Positions 39,444-44,999 of a stretch of DNA of 44,999 nt are shown piece after piece. Under the pieces are notes generated by a model. That model was not told the DNA's origin, did not search any database, and worked only from the letters and a program-made list of their open reading frames with translations. Within the stretch, counting starts at the first letter, position 1. Each line of letters starts with the position of its first letter. This stretch comes from Sva-07 sp964651825 (GTDB lineage: Bacteria; Actinomycetota; Acidimicrobiia; Acidimicrobiales; Ilumatobacteraceae), in assembly GCA_964651825.1 (NCBI GenBank), contig CAZYWK010000026.1, forward strand, positions 1 through 44,999, read 5' to 3'. A program made the position numbers and the translations under genes.

Positions 39444-40765
39444 CCGAGACCAGCAAATCGACTCATGAGGCGTTCAAGGTCGATGCCGAACTCGAGAAGG
39501 AGTTCGAGAAGGCGCTGAGCTACACGCTCGACGACGGCGACATCGACCGGGCGCGGCTGCTGCTCGGCGTCGACGTCGCGTCCCGCGCGAGGGAGCTCAA
39601 CTGCGAGGCGAACACGGACTCCCTGCGCAACTGGGCGATGGGCGTCGGCGACGACAACCCGCTCTACGTCGACGAGGACTACGGCCGGGCAACCAGGTGG
39701 GGAAGCCAGCTTGGCCACGGCACGCAGATGGGGCACCTCAAGTCACCGATGTACGGCGACCCGATCCCCGAGGAGCTCCGCCAACAGACCAAGAGCCTGT
39801 TCCGCGGCATCCATGTGTTCGTCTCCGGTGGCACCTGGGACTGGTACCGCCCGCTCCGTCCGGGCGACCGGATCTACAGCTTCGCCGGCGAGGAGACACT
39901 CGACGTGAAGGCGAGCGACTTTGCGGGGAAGTCCGTCATCCAGGTCAACCGCAACGTCATGATCAATCAACACGGCGAAGTGCTCGGCGTGTATCGCATC
40001 CTGCGGGTGCTCACCGAACGCCAGAAGTCGCGCGACAAGGGCAAGTACGCCGACATCGAACCGGCCCACTACACCGACGCGGACTACGAGCGCATCGACG
40101 AGATCTACGCCAGCGAACGACCGCGCGGCAGCGAAACGCGCTATTGGGAAGACGTCGCGGTCGGCGAGGAACTGCCCCCGATGGTGAAGGGCCCGACGAC
40201 CGTTACCGAGATGATCGCGTTCCACTCGGGCGGATACGGCTTCGTGCCCTACGGGCTTCGCTCCTCACGGCTCGGCTACCAGAACCGTCAGCGCATCAAG
40301 CCGTTCTACATCAAGAACGGACAGGGTGTGTGGGACGTCGCGCAGCGGTTGCACTGGGACAGCGATTGGGCCAAGGCGATCGGCAACCCGATGGCCTACG
40401 ACTACGGCGTGCAGCGCCAGTGCTGGTTCTACCACCACCTCTCGGACTGGGCCGGCGACGACGCCTGCATCGTGCGGATGGAAGACTCGATCCGCAAGTT
40501 CAACTACATGGGCGACACCCAGTTCCTCACCGGGACCGTCACCGCCAAGCGCGAGGAGGACGGCCAGCACCTGGTCGAGGTCGAATTGCACATGATCAAC
40601 CAGCGCGACACCGAAACTGCATACGGCTCGGCAACCATTGCGCTCGCCTCGCGGGCGAACGGTCTCCCGATCTTCCCTGTCGTGCCTGACGAGCTCCGCC
40701 GGCAGGCATCGACCATGTTCGCCCGTCACAACGAGCTCGCCGCGGACCGGCGCCGACCGCGCTGA
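39440..40765 (+). CDS. Double-hotdog MaoC/FAS1-type dehydratase-like protein
   Basis: 441 residues with two hotdog halves (about 50-190 and 230-430). The first half has NWAMGVGDDNPLYVDEDYG, the pattern of MaoC-like N-terminal dehydratase domains, and the second carries a His in MIAFHSGGYGF. Such proteins hydrate 2-enoyl-CoA thioesters, especially bulky ones in actinobacterial steroid and polyketide metabolism. The Asp/His pair of the R-hydratase motif is not obvious, so activity is inferred. It lies between two acyl-CoA synthetase genes, coupled by ATGA to the first and 12 bases from the second. Confidence 0.8.
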   Translation: MTETSKSTHEAFKVDAELEKEFEKALSYTLDDGDIDRARLLLGVDVASRARELNCEANTDSLRNWAMGVGDDNPLYVDEDYGRATRWGSQLGHGTQMGHLKSPMYGDPIPEELRQQTKSLFRGIHVFVSGGTWDWYRPLRPGDRIYSFAGEETLDVKASDFAGKSVIQVNRNVMINQHGEVLGVYRILRVLTERQKSRDKGKYADIEPAHYTDADYERIDEIYASERPRGSETRYWEDVAVGEELPPMVKGPTTVTEMIAFHSGGYGFVPYGLRSSRLGYQNRQRIKPFYIKNGQGVWDVAQRLHWDSDWAKAIGNPMAYDYGVQRQCWFYHHLSDWAGDDACIVRMEDSIRKFNYMGDTQFLTGTVTAKREEDGQHLVEVELHMINQRDTETAYGSATIALASRANGLPIFPVVPDELRRQASTMFARHNELAADRRRPR

Positions 40766-40777
40766 CTCGGCACCATC

Positions 40778-42310
40778 GTGCTGACGGTGAACCCGTTCCA
40801 ACCCGGGGCGCACGACGCCGCCCGCGCCGCGGTGATCATGGGGGAGTCGGCGACGGTGGTGTCGTTCGGCGACATCGAGGGGCGTAGCCGCCGGTACGCG
40901 CATCTGCTTCGCGCTGCGGGCCTGCGGCCGGGTGACCACGTGGCCATCCTGATGGAGAACCACGAGCGGTACTTCGAGGTCTTCTGGGGCGCCCAACGAA
41001 TCGGGCTGTCGACCACGCCCATCAACTGGCACCTCAAGGCCGACGAGGCCGGCTACATCATCGAGGACTGCGGCGCGGTCGCCGTCGTGACCTCGGCGCG
41101 CCTGTCAGGGCTGGCGGAGCGGCTCGAGCCGTACCTCGGCAGCGTGCGTCTCCGCCTGATGGTCGACGGCACGGCGCCCGGCTGGCAGTCGTACGAGGCG
41201 GCGGCCGACGAGCACCAGGCCGATCCGCTCGTCGACGAGGTCGAAGGGTCATGGATGTTCTACTCGTCGGGAACGACCGGGCAGCCGAAGGGGATCGTCC
41301 CCCGCAAGACGTCCGACGCGTTCGGTGCAACGGGCGGCACGCTCGCTCCGTTGATGGTCGGGATGTACGGCTTCACCGCAAATTCCGTCTACCTCTGTCC
41401 TGCCCCGCTCTACCACGCAGCACCGTTCGGCTGGTCGACGACCGCCCAGCGCCTCGGGGCGACCGTCGTGGTGATGGAACGCTTCGACGCCGAGCTGACC
41501 CTGCAGCTGATCGAGCGTCACCGGATCACGCACGCCCAGTTCGTGCCGACCCACTTCATCCGCATGCTCAAGCTCCCCGACGAGATCCGTGGTCGCTACG
41601 ACCTGTCCAGCCTCCAAACCGTCATCCATGCAGCCGCACCGTGTCCCGTCGATGCGAAACGCCAGATGCTCGACTGGTGGGGCCCGATCATCCACGAGTA
41701 CTACGCGGGCAGCGAGGGCAACGGCTTCTGCGCGATCGGACCGGAGGAGTGGCTGGCCCATCCCGGCTCTGTCGGTCGCCCGCTGACCGCGGCCGTGCAC
41801 ATCGTCAACGAGGACGGTGACGAACTCCCGGCGGGCGAGGCGGGCCAGATCTGGTTCGAGTCCGAGGCGCGCTTCGAGTACCACAACGACCCGGAGAAGA
41901 CGGCGGGCGCGTTCAACGAGCGTGGCTGGAGCACCCTCGGCGACGTCGGCTACCTCGACGACGACGGGTACCTGTTCCTCACCGACCGCGTCTCACACAT
42001 GATCATCTCCGGCGGGGTCAACATCTATCCCCAGGAGATCGAGAACCTCCTCGCGATGCATCCCTCCGTGGCCGACGTCGCGGTGATCGGAGTACCGAAC
42101 GCGGACCTCGGCGAGGAGGTGAAAGCCGTGGTCGTACCGGCACCGGGGACTTCGGCCGACGACCAACTCGCCCACGGGTTGATCGACCACTGCCGCTCCC
42201 ACCTCGCTCATTACAAGTGCCCCGTTTCGATCGACTTTGTCGACGACCTGCCGCGGCTGCCGACCGGCAAGCTCCTCAAGCGAGAGCTGCGCGAGCAGTA
42301 CTGGACCTGA
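40778..42310 (+). CDS. FadD-type acyl-CoA synthetase B
   Basis: 510 residues. AMP-binding signature FYSSGTTGQPKG near 161-172, HEYYAGSEGNG, STLGDVGYLDDDGYLFLTDR, ISGGVNIYPQEIE and C-terminal PTGKLLKRELRE are all intact. It is a diverged paralogue of the ligase at 37887 in the same operon, suggesting that two different acids (for example substrate and a shortened intermediate) are activated. The start is GTG 40778; a second GTG nine bases later is possible. It is convergent with the second P450 gene, 12 bases between stops. Confidence 0.9.
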   Translation: MLTVNPFQPGAHDAARAAVIMGESATVVSFGDIEGRSRRYAHLLRAAGLRPGDHVAILMENHERYFEVFWGAQRIGLSTTPINWHLKADEAGYIIEDCGAVAVVTSARLSGLAERLEPYLGSVRLRLMVDGTAPGWQSYEAAADEHQADPLVDEVEGSWMFYSSGTTGQPKGIVPRKTSDAFGATGGTLAPLMVGMYGFTANSVYLCPAPLYHAAPFGWSTTAQRLGATVVVMERFDAELTLQLIERHRITHAQFVPTHFIRMLKLPDEIRGRYDLSSLQTVIHAAAPCPVDAKRQMLDWWGPIIHEYYAGSEGNGFCAIGPEEWLAHPGSVGRPLTAAVHIVNEDGDELPAGEAGQIWFESEARFEYHNDPEKTAGAFNERGWSTLGDVGYLDDDGYLFLTDRVSHMIISGGVNIYPQEIENLLAMHPSVADVAVIGVPNADLGEEVKAVVVPAPGTSADDQLAHGLIDHCRSHLAHYKCPVSIDFVDDLPRLPTGKLLKRELREQYWT

Positions 42311-42322
42311 CCGAAGGCGTCT

Positions 42323-43555
42323 CTACCGAAGTCGAACCTGGAGGCTGCGATAGCCGCGCAACGATGGTGTCGGCTTGAACTGCAGGGAGGAGCGATCGAC
42401 CGCCAACTCGATCTCGTCGAACCGTTGCACGAGCCCCAACAGCGCCGAGCGGCCCTCGAGACGGGCGAGCTGACTGCCCAGGCAGAAGTGCGGGCCGAAA
42501 GCGAACGCGAGGTGCTTGTTCGGCGAGCGTCCCAGATCGAGCTCGTTCGGGTCCGGGAACACGGACGTGTCCCGGTTTGCCGAGATGATCATCCCGAGCA
42601 CCTTGCTGCCGCCAGGAACCGTCGTCCCCGACAGTTCGACGTCGTCGAGGGTGAAGCGCGGCGCGCCGCACGGCACGGGCGTGCAGTATCGGAGCAGCTC
42701 CTCGACGGCCGAGTCGATCAGGTCGGGTTCGTTGCGAAGTCGCTCCAACTGGTCCGGGTGGTCGAGCAGCGCGACCGTGGCCGTACTGATCAGGTTCGAG
42801 GTCGTGTCGTGCCCGGCGAGAAGGAGCAGGAGGATCATCGCCTGGATCTCGACGTCGTCGAGACGGTCGCCGTCATCCTGGGCCTCGACGAGCGCAGTGA
42901 TCAGGCGGTCGTCCGGAGTGCGTCGACGCTCTTCGGCGAGGCGCTCGAACATCTTGCGCATCTTGCGCGCCGCCGGCAGTGCCTTCACCAGCGCCAGCGG
43001 TCCCGTCGTCGTGCTCTCGGCAAACTGCTTCAACCACCTGTGGAACTGCGCGGCGTCGGCATCGCCGATGCCGAGCATCCGCGAGATCACCTCGAGAGGG
43101 ATCTGCACGGCGTACTCCTCGACGAGATCGACCGTTCCCTGTGCGGCGATTCGGTCGAGATGCCGGGTCACGACGGCATGCACGTCGTCGCCCATGCTCT
43201 TGACGAGTCGCGGGGTGAACGCGCGATTGACGAGACTGCGGAGGCGCCGGTGCTCCGGGTCGTCCTTGAACACCATGCTTTGGGTGAGCAGCTTGAACGT
43301 CGTCGGGGCCCAACGCGGGATGGACATCGTGCCGTGCGCGATCGCGTCGCTCGAGAACACCTTGTCGTTGTGGACCCGGACGACGTCCTCGTATCGGGTG
43401 ACGATGTACCCGCCGCCTTTGAGCTGTGCGGGCCAGGTGGCCGGAGCGACCGGTCGCTCGGTACGGAGGTGCTCGTAGATCGGGAACGGATCGTTGAACA
43501 TGACCGGGGCGAGGAGGTCGATCGGCTGAGCGATGGACAGTGCTGCATTGGTCAT
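42323..43555 (-). CDS. Cytochrome P450 monooxygenase (second)
   Basis: 410 residues. I-helix LLLAGHDTTSN, ExxR in VEELLRY (Glu286, Arg289) and heme loop FAFGPHFCLGSQLAR with Cys near 358 are all canonical. It resembles broad bacterial CYP families that hydroxylate terpenoids, steroids or fatty acids; the substrate is unknown. No ferredoxin gene is adjacent. An operator copy lies 108 bases upstream of ATG 43555, which links it to the same regulatory group as the first P450. Confidence 0.93.
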   Translation of the reverse strand: MTNAALSIAQPIDLLAPVMFNDPFPIYEHLRTERPVAPATWPAQLKGGGYIVTRYEDVVRVHNDKVFSSDAIAHGTMSIPRWAPTTFKLLTQSMVFKDDPEHRRLRSLVNRAFTPRLVKSMGDDVHAVVTRHLDRIAAQGTVDLVEEYAVQIPLEVISRMLGIGDADAAQFHRWLKQFAESTTTGPLALVKALPAARKMRKMFERLAEERRRTPDDRLITALVEAQDDGDRLDDVEIQAMILLLLLAGHDTTSNLISTATVALLDHPDQLERLRNEPDLIDSAVEELLRYCTPVPCGAPRFTLDDVELSGTTVPGGSKVLGMIISANRDTSVFPDPNELDLGRSPNKHLAFAFGPHFCLGSQLARLEGRSALLGLVQRFDEIELAVDRSSLQFKPTPSLRGYRSLQVRLR

Positions 43556-43933
43556 GTCGAGTCCTCGAGTCTGCGCGTGACGATGAGTTGGTTGTCGGTA
43601 GGCGGCTTGCTCGACGTTGACCGCCGAGCGGTACGACGATGCCGACCCCCACTCCGCCTACCCTAATAGGTCACTATTTGACAGGCGGTACCGACCGGTT
43701 GAGGTTCGATCGAACTGCTGCTCACGTATCTGGGCCGGGCGACCACGGATCCTGGATCACCGGCCAGACCAATCCGCTCAACGGTGGCTCCTCGTTCGCA
43801 CTCTGAGTTCCCGGGCTTTTCTTGGGGTCCGACGCCAGAATGCAGTGATGGACCAGGTGCATCTCGCTCGCGGTGCGGGTGCCGTTGTCGTTCGGGTGAC
43901 CGGACGCCTGATCGACTCACTCGGCGAGCACTG
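43556..43933. other. Gene-poor region between P450 and TetR genes
   Basis: About 380 bases between divergent genes. It contains the operator at 43664 and a possible very small frame at 43848-43934. I see no other gene, RNA or hairpin. Confidence 0.5.
43664..43679 (-). promoter_or_regulatory. 16-bp operator of the second P450 gene
   Basis: TAATAGGTCACTATTT, near-perfect palindrome. It is the rightmost copy in the window, before the divergent TetR gene. Confidence 0.63.
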
Positions 43934-43934
43934 A
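43848..43934 (+). CDS. Possible 28-residue leader peptide or gene remnant
   Basis: ATG 43848 opens a 28-codon frame (MDQVHLARGAGAVVVRVTGR, then eight more residues) with GC-rich third positions. It ends in TGA that shares its A with the ATG of the TetR gene (TGATG), so it could couple translation to that gene. The same frame is open further upstream without recognisable content. No family is known; it may be chance. Confidence 0.25.
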   Translation: MDQVHLARGAGAVVVRVTGRLIDSLGEH

Positions 43935-44527
43935 TGGCGCGCTCTCGTCGCAGCCCGAGCAATGACGCGCCGGCGCGCGGTGCGTTGTTGGACGCGGCGG
44001 AGTCGCTCATGTTGGAGGAGGGGTATGCCGCGGTGACGACTCGTCGTGTCGCGACTCGTGCCGGCGTGAACAACGGGCTCATCCACTACTACTTCGGCAC
44101 GATGGATTCGATGTTCGTCGACCTCTTCCGTCGTTCGGTGGGTCGCTCGTTCGCGCAGATGCCGACGACGAGTTCGACGCAGCCGTTGTGGGAGATGTGG
44201 GAGGCGATGCGGGACTTCTCCGGCAACGCCCTGATGTCGGAATTCATCGCGCTGTCGAACCACCGCCCGCTGGTGCGGGAGGAGATCGCTTCGCAATCGG
44301 CGTTGGTGCGCGAGGCCCATGTTGTCGAGATGTCGCGCGTGCTCGCGAGCTATGGCGTGGTCGAACCGGAGGCGTCACCGGCGGCGATCGGTCTGTTGAT
44401 GATGGGGACCGCACGGTTCTTGCAGATGGAAGCCGCATTCGGACTGACGGTCGGGCATGACGACTTGATCCAGGTGATCGAGCGTCGCATCGCAATGCTC
44501 GAGGGCGACCGCATCCGAACAGCCTGA
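43934..44527 (+). CDS. TetR-family transcriptional regulator
   Basis: 197 residues. The N-terminal helix-turn-helix (about 16-58) contains LLDAAESLMLEEGYAAVTTR, VATRAGVNNGLIHYYF and a short linker. The C-terminal ligand domain has MGTARFLQMEAAFGL. It is followed after 127 bases by an SDR gene on the same strand, with a perfect-arm 18-bp palindrome in between, which is its most likely binding site. It might also bind the 16-bp sites of the neighbouring block, whose last copy lies 255 bases upstream of it; the sequence does not settle this. Confidence 0.88.
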   Translation: MARSRRSPSNDAPARGALLDAAESLMLEEGYAAVTTRRVATRAGVNNGLIHYYFGTMDSMFVDLFRRSVGRSFAQMPTTSSTQPLWEMWEAMRDFSGNALMSEFIALSNHRPLVREEIASQSALVREAHVVEMSRVLASYGVVEPEASPAAIGLLMMGTARFLQMEAAFGLTVGHDDLIQVIERRIAMLEGDRIRTA

Positions 44528-44573
44528 CGCCCCATCCGAATGTGACAGGTCTTGCATCTGCCTACTCCCGTGT

Positions 44574-44591
44574 GTTAGTCAAGTGACTAAC
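44574..44591. promoter_or_regulatory. 18-bp palindrome, candidate TetR operator
   Basis: GTTAGTCA-AG-TGACTAAC: two perfect 8-base arms around AG, 64 bases before the SDR start and 46 after the TetR stop. Symmetry and length suit a TetR dimer. Confidence 0.6.
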
Positions 44592-44654
44592 GGCGGAGTC
44601 GTCGGGGAGATTCGGTTCCTGAGCCGAAGGATCGAACGTGGGGAGAGCGGTTGC

Positions 44655-44999
44655 GTGAGGGGTGAGTACGACGGCATGGTGGCGATCGTCACGGGTGCGG
44701 CTCAGGGCATCGGACGCGTCACGGCGGAGCGACTCGTCGCCGCCGGAGCGCTCGTGGTTGTCGCCGACATCGGTGAGGCAGGCGCGCAGGTCGTCGAGGA
44801 GTTCGGTGAGTGTGCCGCGTTCGTGCAGACCGATGTGTCGAACGCGGCGCAGGTCGAGCGACTGATCGCTGCGACCGTGAAACGCTTCGGCCGCCTCGAT
44901 GTGGTCTGCAACGTCGCTGGGGTCTCGGGCGGTCTGCGCCGCTTTCTCGACGACGACCTTCGCGACTTCGAGCGGGTGATCGCGGTCGACCTTTTCGGC
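44655..44999 (+). CDS. Short-chain dehydrogenase/reductase, 5' part (cut by window end)
   Basis: The frame starts at GTG 44655, with GGAGAG 7 bases upstream, and runs open to the window end (115 codons). The visible part has the Rossmann start VAIVTGAAQGIGRVTAERL (cofactor motif TGAAQGIG), an acidic residue after VVVADI that favours NAD, the DV of QTDVSNAA, and the modified NNAG motif CNVAGVSG. The catalytic Ser-Tyr-Lys lies beyond the window. Context suggests control by the TetR protein just upstream through the palindrome at 44574. Confidence 0.85.
   Translation, partial: MRGEYDGMVAIVTGAAQGIGRVTAERLVAAGALVVVADIGEAGAQVVEEFGECAAFVQTDVSNAAQVERLIAATVKRFGRLDVVCNVAGVSGGLRRFLDDDLRDFERVIAVDLFG

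Noticed and set aside
43617..43934. 105-codon plus-strand frame before the TetR gene
   Set aside because: The first 75 codons overlap the operator and promoter region of the second P450 and look non-coding. Only the last 28 codons are kept as a low-confidence possibility.
1..44999. CRISPR array, rRNA genes or complete insertion sequences
   Set aside because: No regularly spaced repeat-spacer units, no rRNA-like sequence and no transposase motifs were seen in either strand.

Overview
The window is high-GC DNA from an actinobacterium-like genome. GC-rich third codon positions, many GTG starts, promoters placed for leaderless transcripts, several FadD/FadE/P450 genes and a mycofactocin-type dehydrogenase all point that way. 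An Acidimicrobiia-like (Ilumatobacter-type) origin is my best guess, but only a guess. A run of exactly 100 N (36542-36641) shows that this is a draft scaffold.

Region 1 (1 to about 11.9 kb) is mixed chromosomal content: an L,D-transpeptidase, a GDT1/UPF0016 cation transporter followed by a Fur-family repressor, an acyl-CoA dehydrogenase, a tightly packed operon (ABC ATPase, FtsX-type permease, histidine kinase, response regulator, DUF4097-type surface protein), and a FadD-type acyl-CoA synthetase. Two copies of a REP-like palindrome with nearly the same arms and centre sit between these units.

Region 2 (11.9-17.9 kb) is a TetR regulator divergent from a six-gene cluster. The cluster encodes a zinc-type dehydrogenase, a SnoaL-like/beta-hydroxyacid-dehydrogenase fusion, a second beta-hydroxyacid dehydrogenase, a TIM-barrel isomerase/epimerase, an SDR and a very small protein. 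Most junctions are ATGA overlaps. A palindrome covering a TATAAT box lies between the divergent genes. This looks like a small oxidation pathway for a polyol or hydroxy-acid substrate that I cannot name.

Between regions 2 and 3 (17918-17963, minus strand) lies a 46-bp exact 3' half of a tRNA-Thr(CGU), from anticodon loop to CCA, with no 5' half. That is the usual scar of a tyrosine-integrase insertion, and its orientation puts the inserted DNA on the right-hand side.

Region 3 (18.4-43.7 kb) is the most striking part. Twenty genes in ten transcription units are preceded by copies of a 16-bp interrupted palindrome, AAATAG-GTNA-CTATTT (nine good copies and one weak one). I saw none to the left of the tRNA scar. 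The genes could form one catabolic programme: LIV-type ABC uptake (with an unusual LivH-LivM-LivG fusion), two related acyl-CoA synthetases, two P450s, an acyl-CoA dehydrogenase, a double-hotdog hydratase, an enoyl-CoA hydratase, SDRs including a mycofactocin-type one, an aldehyde dehydrogenase, a type III CoA-transferase, an amidohydrolase, a phosphotransferase-fold protein, and a DUF35 plus thiolase-like pair that resembles the steroid retro-aldolase pair. A FadR-type GntR protein encoded inside is one candidate regulator. The likely substrate is a hydrophobic, carboxylated or hydroxylated compound (steroid- or terpenoid-like), which is inference.

Region 4 (43.9-45.0 kb) is a TetR regulator, an 18-bp palindrome, and the start of another SDR cut by the window end.
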